This document shows, piece by piece, positions 1 through 6,720 of a DNA stretch of 14,702 bases; positions within the stretch are counted from its first letter, which is position 1; the number at the start of each line of letters is the position of its first letter. The notes under the pieces are model-generated. The model made no database searches. It was not told where the DNA came from and saw only the letters and a program-made list of their open reading frames with translations. Position numbers and translations under genes: made by a program. The DNA is from Planctomicrobium sp. (GTDB lineage Bacteria > Planctomycetota > Planctomycetia > Planctomycetales > Planctomycetaceae): positions 1 through 14,702 of the forward strand of contig JABJMI010000509.1 of the NCBI GenBank assembly GCA_018659505.1, read 5' to 3'.

Positions 1-1
1 C

Positions 2-352
2 AGAGAGTTGAACAATAAAGGTCTTGAAGTTCTGAGTGCTAGATCACTGAATCACGGAGTAAAATTAAGTGCTGCGAACACCCAACTGTTCGTGATGATT
101 ATCTGCGCAGAATTCGCTGGTCCCGTCGGGACAACTCACCTTACGAACGTGTTGCACACTCAGCTTGAAATCCTCAACGAGCAATCCCAAGACAACTCCG
201 AACGCAAACCATTTTTGATTGACTCAGAGGGGAAGTTCGTGAAAGAGATCCAACTTGTGAAACAGAAAAAAGTTAGAAACTTCGATTTCTATGAGTTCGA
301 TATCGGTGGAGAATTCCACATCCCGACCACTCACAGCCCCTTCTCGGGGTAA
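2..352 (+). CDS. Hypothetical protein, C-terminal part (5' end outside window)
   Basis: The reading frame is open to the left edge of the window and ends at TAA 350-352, so this is probably the 3' part of a longer gene; a TTG at position 8 is the only early start-like codon, and an internal ATG occurs at about 98. Codon use looks like that of the neighbouring genes and there is no internal stop. The visible residues show a small hydrophobic stretch (LFVMIICAEFAG), then a hydrophilic, charged region containing FLIDSEGKFVKEIQLV and FDFYEFDIGGEFHIP, and a short end PFSG. I recognise no family and infer no function. It lies about 460 bp from recA, and the two genes converge. It could be a chance open frame, but its length and composition favour a real gene. 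Confidence 0.4.
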   Translation, partial: RELNNKGLEVLSARSLNHGVKLSAANTQLFVMIICAEFAGPVGTTHLTNVLHTQLEILNEQSQDNSERKPFLIDSEGKFVKEIQLVKQKKVRNFDFYEFDIGGEFHIPTTHSPFSG

Positions 353-544
353 TGGACAATTATCGTTCCGCAGCGATGCTTGCCTCAGTGTGACGTAGGA
401 GAAACAATTGTTGGAATTGTGCCAGAAACGAGACTTTGGGACGGTATGATTTGTTCACGCAATTTGTTGGTAACTAGCAGAACTGAGACCTAAGACAATC
501 TGAAACGCAATGTCGTGAAGGTGCAAAGAATTCTTACCGGCATC

Positions 545-614
545 TACAAGCACGACGCGCAAGCGAGTGGATCGAACAACTCACTCACTTGCGCTACATG
601 CTGGTATTCTTGTA
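545..614. repeat. Imperfect inverted repeat, planctomycete-type dispersed element
   Basis: The left part, 545-569, begins TACAAGCACGACGCGCAAGC and ends GAGTG; the right part, 582-614, is roughly its reverse complement. The central 13 bases pair (GCGCAAGCGAGTG with CACTCACTTGCGC, one G/T mismatch) across a 12-nt loop. The tips also match (TACAAG at 545, CTTGTA at 609-614), with the right arm carrying extra bases between. A copy of the left arm, differing at one base, occurs at 8269-8293, so this is a dispersed repeat rather than a local hairpin. I recall similar intergenic motifs from other planctomycete genomes, but cannot search for them here. Confidence 0.7.
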
Positions 615-633
615 AGGAAGAATCAAAAGAATC

Positions 634-700
634 TCACGCAGAGCCGCAGGGTTCGCAGAGAAAAAATCAAAAACTCTGCGCTCTCTGCGGCTCTGCGTGA
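634..700. repeat. Long inverted repeat (27-nt arms, A-rich loop)
   Basis: The left arm, 634-660, starts TCACGCAGAGCCGCAG and ends GCAGAG. The right arm, 674-700, starts CTCTGC and ends CTGCGGCTCTGCGTGA. About 24 of 27 positions pair, with a short internal mismatch, around a 13-nt A-rich loop (661-673). The motif CTCTGCG...CTCTGCGTGA resembles a dispersed intergenic repeat seen in many environmental bacteria. On the minus strand it lies about 110 bp beyond the recA stop codon and could act as a 3'-end or processing structure, but no transposase is attached to it. Confidence 0.75.
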
Positions 701-812
701 TTCATAACTTTCTGAACTCCAACAATTAAAGATTCCACATTCCAATGGAGGCAGTCACTCACGCACCGTCTCTTAGAATTTTAACTCTGTGGCGACCCGC
801 CCTCTTTCTCCA

Positions 813-1883
813 TTAATCTTCAACAGGTGCGGGTGCTGGCGAACTGTCGACTTTGTCGAGGAATCCTTTGTTCTCCAGAACTTTCAGCCTGATTTCTTCC
901 ATCATTTTGGGATCTTCTTCGAGGCTGATCCGGGCTTTGTCGCGACCTTGTCCTAATTTGATGTCGCCGTAAGCGAACCACGATCCACTTTTCTGGACAA
1001 TCTTCGCCTCTGTCGCCAAATCGAGAATATCGGCAGACATACAAATTCCGCATTCGCCGAGCATGTCGAATTCAGCAATGCGAAACGGGGGAGCGACTTT
1101 GTTCTTGACGACTTTGCCTCGCATACGAATTCCGATTGCTTCGTCACCATCTTTCAGAGTCGCAATTCTACGAACATCAACACGGACAGAAGAATAGAAT
1201 TTTAAAGCGCGACCACCGGGAGTCGTTTCTGGACTTCCGAACATGACTCCGATTTTCTCGCGGATCTGGTTAATAAAGATGACAGTCGTTTTTGACTTGG
1301 CGATGATGCCTGTCAGTTTACGCATCGCCTGACTCATCATTCTGGCTTGCAAGCCGACATGTTTATCACCGATCTCGCCATCTAATTCCGCCTTTGGAAC
1401 CAAAGCAGCGACCGAATCGATCACAATAATATCGACTGAATTCGATTTGATGAGCATCTCAGCGATCTGCAATCCTTCTTCACCATATGATGGTTGACTC
1501 ACGAGGAGTTCTTCGAGATTCACGCCCAGTTTTCGTGCCCAGGCGGGGTCGAGTGCATGTTCCGCATCGATGAAAGCAGCGATTCCACCCGCTTTTTGAG
1601 CACTTGCGACGGCATGGAGCGCGAGAGTCGTTTTACCACTCGATTCTGGACCGAAGAGTTCAAGGATTCGTCCTCGTGGAAAGCCAGACCCGCCCAGAGC
1701 TAAATCGAGGGAAAGAGCACCTGTTGAGATTCCATCTATTGAAGCATCTGGCGAATCGGAAAGCCGCATGATCGAGCCTTCTCCAAACGCCTTATGGATT
1801 TGCCCTAACGCGTTTTTGAGAACTCCATTCTCATCGCTTTTATTACCGGTCGCTGCTTTTTTAGAACTCTTCGCTTTTGCCAT
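813..1883 (-). CDS. recA: Recombinase RecA
   Basis: RecA is the ATP-dependent DNA strand-exchange protein of homologous recombination and the co-protease of the SOS response; it is cytoplasmic. The product is 356 residues, normal for RecA. Walker [10 protein letters not shown] is at 78-86; the Walker B strand [13 protein letters not shown], with Asp156, begins at 151. The signature [19 protein letters not shown] spans 198-216, followed by the loop 2 region [16 protein letters not shown] up to about 230. The C-terminal lid begins near 268 and ends in a short Pro/Ala/acidic tail. I chose the ATG at 1881-1883 (MAKAKSS) because a GGA-containing Shine-Dalgarno-like site lies just upstream; an in-frame ATG ten codons earlier (1913) would give an unusual N-terminus. 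The stretch [16 protein letters not shown] (about 275-290) replaces the usual EGI-type segment and contains two cysteines. The gene diverges from ilvN; no recX follows. Identity is certain. Confidence 0.98.
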   Translation of the reverse strand: MAKAKSSKKAATGNKSDENGVLKNALGQIHKAFGEGSIMRLSDSPDASIDGISTGALSLDLALGGSGFPRGRILELFGPESSGKTTLALHAVASAQKAGGIAAFIDAEHALDPAWARKLGVNLEELLVSQPSYGEEGLQIAEMLIKSNSVDIIVIDSVAALVPKAELDGEIGDKHVGLQARMMSQAMRKLTGIIAKSKTTVIFINQIREKIGVMFGSPETTPGGRALKFYSSVRVDVRRIATLKDGDEAIGIRMRGKVVKNKVAPPFRIAEFDMLGECGICMSADILDLATEAKIVQKSGSWFAYGDIKLGQGRDKARISLEEDPKMMEEIRLKVLENKGFLDKVDSSPAPAPVED

Positions 1884-2187
1884 TCTTGCATTCCTACAAT
1901 GGGTACTGAACATTCGAACACAACTTTATCAATTCATCGCTTAGAATCAACAGTGATTTAGGCATTTTTTGTCGTGATCTTTGAAAATTCGGCAGTTGTA
2001 TTCGTCACAAGCGATGAAATGCTCTAAATCGACTGTGGGTCTGATTCAATCTCGAATGTCGAGAGTTGTAGTGACACCGATGGTCGGATAGACTCGCAGC
2101 GACATTTGAGAAAATGAGGCGACGAAGGAACGCTTCACGAACCATTTTGTTTGAACCACTTATTTAAGATTTTCTTGGACTTCGATA
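1884..2187. promoter_or_regulatory. Divergent recA / ilvN intergenic region
   Basis: This 304-bp region must hold the promoters of both recA (minus) and ilvN (plus). I could not pick out a convincing -35/-10 pair. A 10-bp perfect inverted repeat, TTCATCGCTT at 1933-1942 and AAGCGATGAA at 2009-2018, has its arms 66 nt apart on the recA side. A direct repeat GAAC-N7-GAAC occurs at 2128-2142, about 45 nt before the ilvN start; this spacing matches the alphaproteobacterial LexA operator, but nothing else supports that reading. No Gram-positive-type box GAAC-N4-GTTC and no E. coli-type SOS box was found. Confidence 0.35.
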
Positions 2188-2736
2188 ATGCGGCACATCA
2201 TTTCAGCATTAGTCATGAATCAACCCGGTGTTCTTGCACACATTTCCGGGATGATGGCTTCTCGTGCGTTTAATATCGACAGCCTCGCTGTCGGTCCGAC
2301 CGAAAACGACCTTTATTCACGCATGACGTTTGTCGTGAATGGCAGTCCGCAGGCACTGAATCAGGTCCGCAAACAACTTGAAAAGATTGTCACGATTGTG
2401 AAAGTCGTTGACTATCTTGACGAAGAACATGTTGAACGTGACCTTATGTTGATCAAGGTTCGCACCGAATCGACCCTACAGCGAAGCGAACTTAAAGAAC
2501 TTGTCGACATCTTCCGCGGCAGCATCGTCGACGTGAGCCCAGACCATGTCATGATTGAATTGTCTGGTCAGGAACGCAAAATTGAAGCATTCATTCTAGC
2601 TGTGAAGCCATTCGGTATTATCGAGATGGTTCGCACCGGCAGAATTGCACTTGCTCGCGGGAATTCGATGTCAGCTGAATCGGAAGTTGGTGATCCAACA
2701 CACGCAGCTGATTACAAAGAACACGCAGCATCATAA
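2188..2736 (+). CDS. ilvN: Acetolactate synthase small (regulatory) subunit
   Basis: This is the regulatory subunit of acetohydroxyacid synthase, the first common enzyme of valine, leucine and isoleucine synthesis; it binds the catalytic IlvB subunit and mediates valine feedback inhibition. The product has 182 residues, close to IlvH/IlvN of other bacteria. An ACT domain covers about 3-75 (ISALVMNQPGVLAHISGMM...FNIDSLAVG), and the ALS small-subunit C-terminal domain covers about 85-158 (RDLMLIKV, IFRGSIVDVSPDHVMIELSG, FGIIEMVRTGRIALARG). Asn11, Gly14 and Asn29, positions tied to valine binding in E. coli IlvH, are all present, so the protein should be valine-sensitive (inference). The ATG at 2188 has only a weak upstream GGA. 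ilvC follows after 120 bp. The usual partner ilvB is not upstream, where recA diverges instead. Confidence 0.96.
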   Translation: MRHIISALVMNQPGVLAHISGMMASRAFNIDSLAVGPTENDLYSRMTFVVNGSPQALNQVRKQLEKIVTIVKVVDYLDEEHVERDLMLIKVRTESTLQRSELKELVDIFRGSIVDVSPDHVMIELSGQERKIEAFILAVKPFGIIEMVRTGRIALARGNSMSAESEVGDPTHAADYKEHAAS

Positions 2737-2748
2737 ACTTAGTCTACG

Positions 2749-2821
2749 GCAGAATAAGAGAATTTATTCTGCATATCTTCTTTGACCGGTCTTGATTCAA
2801 ACTATTCTGAAACCACCGGTC
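2749..2821 (+). promoter_or_regulatory. Two potential hairpins in the ilvN-ilvC gap
   Basis: The first hairpin is 2749-2772: GCAGAATAA pairs perfectly with TTATTCTGC across a 6-nt loop. The second pairs GACCGGT (2784-2790) with ACCGGTC (2815-2821) across a 24-nt loop that contains a smaller TTCA/TGAA pairing. There is no strong T run after either, so they look less like a full terminator than like an RNA processing site or a structured ilvC leader. No short leader peptide rich in Ile/Val/Leu codons was seen, so classical ilv attenuation is not supported. Confidence 0.4.
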
Positions 2822-2856
2822 TCAACTTTTCATTGATTAACGACGAGGCGACTTTC

Positions 2857-3861
2857 ATGGCGGCAAAGGTATATTACGACGACGATGCGGATCTCTCACT
2901 CCTCAAAGATAAAACCATTGCCATTCTTGGCTATGGAAGTCAGGGTCACGCTCAGGCACAAAACCTGAAAGACAGTGGCTGCAATGTTGTGATTGGTCAG
3001 CGAAAAGGGAGTGCCAATTACGACCTCGCTGTCAGCCATGGCTTCGAACCTGTCTCAATTGAAGAAGCTTCAAAAGCTGGCGATCTCGTCAACATTCTTC
3101 TACCGGATGAAGTTCAAGGCGACATCTTCCGTGATCAAGTTCAAGCGAACCTAGAGCCGGGCAACCTGTTGCTTTGCTCACATGGTTTTAACATTCACTT
3201 CGGTCAAGTTGTTCCACCAGAAGGTGTCGACGCTGGTCTTGTCGCTCCTAAGGGTCCTGGTCACCTTGTCCGTAGCGAATACGAAAAGGGTGGCGGAGTT
3301 CCATCACTCATCGCAATGTACCCAGGTGCTTCAGAAACATCACGCGGACTCGCACTCGCCTATGCAAAAGGCATCGGCGGAACACGTGGTGGTGTCATTG
3401 AAACAACCATCGCTGAGGAAACTGAAACAGATCTCTTCGGTGAACAAGTTGTCTTGTGCGGCGGTGTCAGCGAACTCGTCAAGGCGGGTTTCGAAACACT
3501 TGTCGAAGCAGGCTACCAGCCAGAAATGGCATACTTCGAATGTATGCACGAATTGAAGTTGATCGTCGACCTCTTCTACGAAGGTGGACTCAACTACATG
3601 CGATACAGTGTTTCCAACACAGCTGAGTACGGCGACTACAGCAGCGGTCCTCGGATCGTGACTGAAGAAACTAAAAAAGAGATGAAGAAGATCCTGGAAG
3701 AAATCCAGAACGGAACCTTCGCTCGCAACTGGTTGTTAGAAAACAAAGCCAACTGCCCCGGCTTCCACGCCACTCGCCGTCGCGAACGATCACATCAGAT
3801 CGAAGAAGTCGGCAAAGAACTCCGCAGCATGATGAGCTGGATTGATTCGAAAGAGAAGTAG
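2857..3861 (+). CDS. ilvC: Ketol-acid reductoisomerase (class I)
   Basis: IlvC converts 2-acetolactate and 2-aceto-2-hydroxybutyrate to the dihydroxy acids of the branched-chain amino acid pathway, using NAD(P)H and Mg2+; it is cytoplasmic. The product is 334 residues, the class I (short) length. The Rossmann motif GYGSQG is at 25-30, and the cofactor loop GQRKGS at 47-52 has Arg49 and Ser52, which suggests NADPH preference (inference). The catalytic His109 lies in CSHGFNI. The knotted C-terminal domain contains the metal ligands Asp192, Glu196, Glu228 and Glu232 ([16 protein letters not shown]), and the end motif is [22 protein letters not shown]. The ATG at 2857 was chosen because GAGG at 2845-2848 gives good spacing and [13 protein letters not shown] is a typical KARI start; the frame is open further upstream, but that part has no family similarity. 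It follows ilvN and is probably co-transcribed with it. Confidence 0.97.
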   Translation: MAAKVYYDDDADLSLLKDKTIAILGYGSQGHAQAQNLKDSGCNVVIGQRKGSANYDLAVSHGFEPVSIEEASKAGDLVNILLPDEVQGDIFRDQVQANLEPGNLLLCSHGFNIHFGQVVPPEGVDAGLVAPKGPGHLVRSEYEKGGGVPSLIAMYPGASETSRGLALAYAKGIGGTRGGVIETTIAEETETDLFGEQVVLCGGVSELVKAGFETLVEAGYQPEMAYFECMHELKLIVDLFYEGGLNYMRYSVSNTAEYGDYSSGPRIVTEETKKEMKKILEEIQNGTFARNWLLENKANCPGFHATRRRERSHQIEEVGKELRSMMSWIDSKEK

Positions 3862-3887
3862 AAGAAAGAATTCGTAACGAATTATGA

Positions 3888-3921
3888 TAAAGCTCAGAGT
3901 GATTTGCTCTGGGCTTTTTTT
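3888..3921 (+). terminator. Intrinsic terminator after ilvC
   Basis: AGCTCAGAG (3891-3899) pairs with CTCTGGGCT (3907-3915) with one G-U wobble around a 7-nt loop, and the stem runs into seven T residues (3915-3921). It lies about 30 nt after the ilvC stop codon and is the clearest Rho-independent terminator in the window. A smaller hairpin, AATTCG-TAA-CGAATT (3869-3883), precedes it. Confidence 0.88.
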
Positions 3922-3932
3922 GCAGTGGAAGA

Positions 3933-3956
3933 ACACTATCACACTATCACACTATT
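3933..3956 (+). repeat. Three tandem copies of an 8-mer
   Basis: ACACTATC occurs twice in tandem (3933-3948), followed by a third unit ACACTATT (3949-3956). The array abuts the outer end of the left REP copy at 3957, so it sits exactly at the edge of the transposase/REP unit. Confidence 0.7.
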
Positions 3957-4037
3957 GTCGCGGAGCGACTTTTTCCGATAGCCTTGGGATTTATCCCAAG
4001 GTGAGTTTGCCCCATGTTGATGATGTCGCGGAGCGAC
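3957..4037 (+). repeat. Composite REP element, copy 1 (left flank of RAYT)
   Basis: Three hairpins stand in a row. GTCGC-GGA-GCGAC is at 3957-3969. After a 7-nt spacer and GATAG comes CCTTGGGAT-TT-ATCCCAAGG at 3982-4001. After a 23-nt spacer comes a second, identical GTCGC-GGA-GCGAC at 4025-4037. Total length is 81 nt. The same order and spacing are found in the copies at 4623-4704 and 14597-14680. Confidence 0.85.
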
Positions 4038-4085
4038 TATATGCGACTGAGGATGCCACTCTTTACGTGTAATCAGACCGCTCAT

Positions 4086-4550
4086 TCAACCAATATGCTC
4101 TTCTTCAAATACATATTGTGGATCGAACTCAATTCTGTGTTTCTTTAGAAACAAAATGTATTCATCGCGAAACGATTGCTTCGCATGATGCTCTTCCTGA
4201 TTCTCGATATATTGCTTCACAACCTCTGACATAGATTCACTGACTGAGAACGCTCCATATCCTCGCTGCCAAGAGAACCTCGATGAGGTTTTATGGTTCT
4301 TGTTGATCCAATGCGATGAATTGCCCTTGATGAGTTTAATCGTATCAGCGATGGCATAAGAGGGGTGAGTTTTCAAGAGGAGGTGGACATGGTCTTCAAT
4401 TCCACCGGCTTTTAACAAAGACCCTTTGTGAGTTTGAGCATTCGCACCCATCACGCCGTAGAGATCATCTCGCCATGATTTATCGAGAAGTTTGGTGCGT
4501 TGTTTTGTATTGAAGATAACGTGGATCAAGATTCCAGAATGTGTAGACAT
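4086..4550 (-). CDS. REP-associated tyrosine transposase (IS200-like, HUH/Y1 family)
   Basis: The product is a single-strand DNA endonuclease/transposase of the Y1_Tnp family (PF01797), here 154 residues, the usual compact size. The HUH metal-binding motif is His54-Val-His56 in GGIEDHVHLLLK. The catalytic tyrosine is most likely Tyr114 in YIENQEEHH, four residues before Gln118, which is the Y-x3-Q spacing of IS200 TnpA proteins. WQRGYGAFSVS (93-103) is a typical conserved segment. All catalytic elements are intact and there is no frameshift. The ATG at 4548-4550 begins MSTHSGILIHVIFNTKQR, a standard family start; the upstream Shine-Dalgarno is weak. The gene lies between two inverted copies of a three-hairpin REP element, which marks it as a RAYT (TnpA_REP) rather than a free IS200. 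It probably nicks or moves these REPs (inference from the family). Confidence 0.92.
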   Translation of the reverse strand: MSTHSGILIHVIFNTKQRTKLLDKSWRDDLYGVMGANAQTHKGSLLKAGGIEDHVHLLLKTHPSYAIADTIKLIKGNSSHWINKNHKTSSRFSWQRGYGAFSVSESMSEVVKQYIENQEEHHAKQSFRDEYILFLKKHRIEFDPQYVFEEEHIG

Positions 4551-4622
4551 GAGCGTCGGCTCTTATCAAGAATCAAGAACTTGTATGCGATACATCTCAT
4601 TGTCACCGCCGAATCACAAATC

Positions 4623-4704
4623 GTCGCTCTGCGACGTGAGATGGAGAGAGATGCACTAACCTTGGGATGAATCCCAAGGCTATCGAACGAAGTGCCTCCG
4701 GCAC
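4623..4704 (-). repeat. Composite REP element, copy 2 (right flank of RAYT, inverted)
   Basis: Read on the minus strand: GTGCC-GGA-GGCAC (4704-4692), a 7-nt spacer, then GATAG and CCTTGGGAT-TC-ATCCCAAGG (4679-4660), a 24-nt spacer, and GTCGC-AGA-GCGAC (4635-4623). It is 82 nt long. The first hairpin differs from copy 1 by paired changes that keep the stem, which is evidence that the structure itself is under selection. It lies about 75 bp beyond the 3' end of the large lipoprotein gene. Confidence 0.85.
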
Positions 4705-4779
4705 AATGTAATCGCTTCGCCATCGGTCTTCATGGCTGACACTAATTTTGTTTATCTATGTCGTACTTTTGATTTAATC

Positions 4780-6720
4780 TCAGCGGTTATAAACCTCTGA
4801 CGGAATCGGTTCAAACACTGCTGACTGGACTGGGAGTTGCTCTTGTTGAGATTCAACTTCCTGTGAACCGGACGCCTGCATGACCGATTGACGACGTGCT
4901 CCCCTTGGAAGGAGTTGTCCAGCTGCGATCATTTGACGAATGTTCTTCATGAAGACGAACTGTTTTGTCGGTGAGGCCTCGTTGATAAGCGAGACATCGT
5001 GGACCACAAAACGGTCACCTTCTCTTGCGAGTTTGATCTCAGACGAAATCATACCGTCGCTGGTGTGGACGATCATCCAAGATTCTCCGGGAGTGATACG
5101 AATCACTTCGCTCATTAACGGTCGAACAAGTTCGCGTGAAATCTCAGGAACATAGTTGAGTTGCTTCCAGATGATCTGCCCCATGGAATTTGTCGAATAG
5201 CGATCTGCTCCTTCAACGTCACCACGACTGATCGCAGAGGCAAACGCATGAATCGGCAGTAGCATTTCTAGATTCGACTTCAGTGAAACTGGTCGATCAC
5301 GAGCGGGCATTTGCACATCGTCGATGACCATCCAGCCTTCACCTAATCTTAGGATGAATGTCATCGGTGTGTTGCCTTGAGCAACAGTGATTTCGGTGAT
5401 GTCGCCACGGAAGACAGTTGAAAGAACTTCGGTTTCACCTTCTTCGATGAAAGGATAAGGCATGATTCCGAAGTGCTTCGCTGCCGGTGTTTTCCAGACT
5501 CGTTCGTTGAAGTCATTACTCGACATGCTACGAATCTGTTGTAGATTGCGAGTTCTTAAAGCTTCGACATAAAGATCGACGACTGAACTAGAGAGCAACA
5601 TCGCGGAGATCTTCTTGACTTCCGAGCCATCTGCTTCAAAGATCGTCACTTCATCAACGCGCGGTTCGTTCGCTGCCGCTGAGCCATCTTCGTTAACGAG
5701 ATCAACGGCACGGACCGTCAACATGTAGGTTGTTCCATTCGCTTCAAGAAGGAGCTCGGTTCGATCCTGGTATTGCTTGGCATCGTAATCGTCAGCAATT
5801 AACATCGCGACAGGAAGATGAATTGAACCAATATCTCCGTTTTGCAGCGACTGAGAGAAGAAGTCAGGCGAGGCAAATGCTTCGAGTTCACTAATGTTTT
5901 GCTCAGCAAAGTTGGTGAGGAACTGAGCTGTATGATTCAATGTTTTTGCCAAGGTCATTAACGATCGCATTTCTGCTTCTTCGCCAGACTTTGATTCGAT
6001 GGCAAGGTTCTGAACTTTCCAGTGGTTGAGTTCTTTGCGGAACTCGATGAACAAACTTCCGCCGTCATGAGGTGCAACAACCACGGCGTGGTCACCATTC
6101 AAGCGGGCTTCAGGTCGAAAGGTGACGCTGCGACCTTTGCCAACACTTTGCTCAGTTACACTGTTAAACCAGTTCGGTGGCAATGTCGATAACGCTGCGT
6201 GAAGTTCGTTCGTACAATGTTGGAGCTTGACCGTCCGAGGTGCAGACGCCCAATCCTTGAGAAGTTCCCGACTCGTTAAGAGCAAATCCATTTGATCGGA
6301 AACCGAGCGTTGAATCTCTTGCCCGGTGGTATCGTTCTGGCTGAGGATCACATCATCAACAACCCAGCGACCGGTCTCGGCATCCAAGGTCAGACGATAA
6401 TCAAGAACTTTTGCAGCGTCGTCCTTTCCAATTTCAACTGTCGCCAATTTCGTCGACTCGTTAATCGGCTCTAAAGCAACGACTCGAACGTCCCCCTTGG
6501 GGAACTTCATCAATCTGAGATCACTCATCGCTTCAGGTTGTCGCAGCGCTTTCTCTTCAAATTTTTCAGAGGTCGCAACTCGAATCTGTTCGAGATCCTG
6601 TGATTCCAAACTGTCAGCGAAGTTCACGATAGCTCTTCTGGCAATCAGATTCGTGCAACCGCTCGTAAAGAGAGTGGAAATCAAAAGTACATAAACTGGG
6701 AAGTCTGGGCGGAACATCAT
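4780..6720 (-). CDS. Predicted lipoprotein with about five tandem NTF2-like repeats
   Basis: The protein has 646 residues and no named family that I recognise. The N-terminus has a basic residue, a hydrophobic stretch (VYVLLISTLFTSGC) and Cys22 in a lipobox-like context, so it is probably membrane-anchored on the outside of the cytoplasmic membrane. The rest looks like five degenerate repeats of about 100 residues, at about 30-127, 140-243, 251-362, 372-472 and 483-580. Each has an N-terminal helix of the type FADSLESQDLEQIRVATSEKF / LYVEALRTRNLQQIRSMSS, an F/W-containing segment, and a C-terminal pair of strands ending W-x-V-x-D-V (GRWVVDDVIL, NHWKVQNLAI, EGWMVIDDVQM, DRFVVHDVSLI). This pattern resembles the NTF2/SnoaL fold (inference). 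The tail, about 605-646, is Gln/Ser-rich. The ATG pair at 6720/6717 is preceded by GGGAT. Function is unknown; a binding or scaffold role is only a guess. Confidence 0.88.
   Translation of the reverse strand: MMFRPDFPVYVLLISTLFTSGCTNLIARRAIVNFADSLESQDLEQIRVATSEKFEEKALRQPEAMSDLRLMKFPKGDVRVVALEPINESTKLATVEIGKDDAAKVLDYRLTLDAETGRWVVDDVILSQNDTTGQEIQRSVSDQMDLLLTSRELLKDWASAPRTVKLQHCTNELHAALSTLPPNWFNSVTEQSVGKGRSVTFRPEARLNGDHAVVVAPHDGGSLFIEFRKELNHWKVQNLAIESKSGEEAEMRSLMTLAKTLNHTAQFLTNFAEQNISELEAFASPDFFSQSLQNGDIGSIHLPVAMLIADDYDAKQYQDRTELLLEANGTTYMLTVRAVDLVNEDGSAAANEPRVDEVTIFEADGSEVKKISAMLLSSSVVDLYVEALRTRNLQQIRSMSSNDFNERVWKTPAAKHFGIMPYPFIEEGETEVLSTVFRGDITEITVAQGNTPMTFILRLGEGWMVIDDVQMPARDRPVSLKSNLEMLLPIHAFASAISRGDVEGADRYSTNSMGQIIWKQLNYVPEISRELVRPLMSEVIRITPGESWMIVHTSDGMISSEIKLAREGDRFVVHDVSLINEASPTKQFVFMKNIRQMIAAGQLLPRGARRQSVMQASGSQEVESQQEQLPVQSAVFEPIPSEVYNR

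Larger units (their letters stand above)
353..812. other. Non-coding region between hypothetical gene and recA
   Basis: These 460 bp hold no convincing gene. They contain two inverted repeats (545-614 and 634-700, listed separately) and a small palindrome at 404-420 (ACAATT, 5-nt loop, AATTGT). A 61-codon frame over 515-700 is made almost entirely of the two repeats and is not a believable gene. Both flanking genes converge on this region, so the hairpins lie 3' to both. No run of T follows them in the way expected of a classical intrinsic terminator. Confidence 0.6.
3957..4704. mobile_element. RAYT transposase unit bounded by inverted three-hairpin REP elements
   Basis: The unit consists of a minus-strand IS200-like transposase gene (4086-4550) flanked by two copies of the same composite palindromic element in opposite orientation (3957-4037 plus, 4623-4704 minus). 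Such a layout is the known arrangement of REP-associated tyrosine transposases, which act on REP sequences and are usually domesticated single-copy genes rather than active insertion sequences. The unit sits between the ilvC terminator and the 3' end of a lipoprotein gene, so it interrupts no coding sequence. I saw no target-site duplication, which fits the HUH mechanism. Confidence 0.75.

Noticed and set aside
515..700. A 61-codon open frame on the plus strand
   Set aside because: It consists almost wholly of the two inverted repeats; its peptide reflects the repeat sequence and there is no ribosome-binding site.
1908..1919. GAAC-N4-GAAC near the recA start, considered as an SOS box
   Set aside because: The Gram-positive LexA box needs GAAC-N4-GTTC (inverted) and the alphaproteobacterial one needs N7; this fits neither.
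2782..2856. An in-frame N-terminal extension of IlvC beginning at TTG
   Set aside because: It covers the hairpin-containing spacer, and the ATG at 2857 has a good GAGG site and a standard KARI N-terminus.
3884..4072. A 62-codon plus-strand frame after ilvC
   Set aside because: It runs through the ilvC terminator and the left REP copy, so it is not a credible gene.
4526..4723. A 65-codon minus-strand frame upstream of the transposase
   Set aside because: It is composed of the right REP copy and overlaps the transposase start in another frame.
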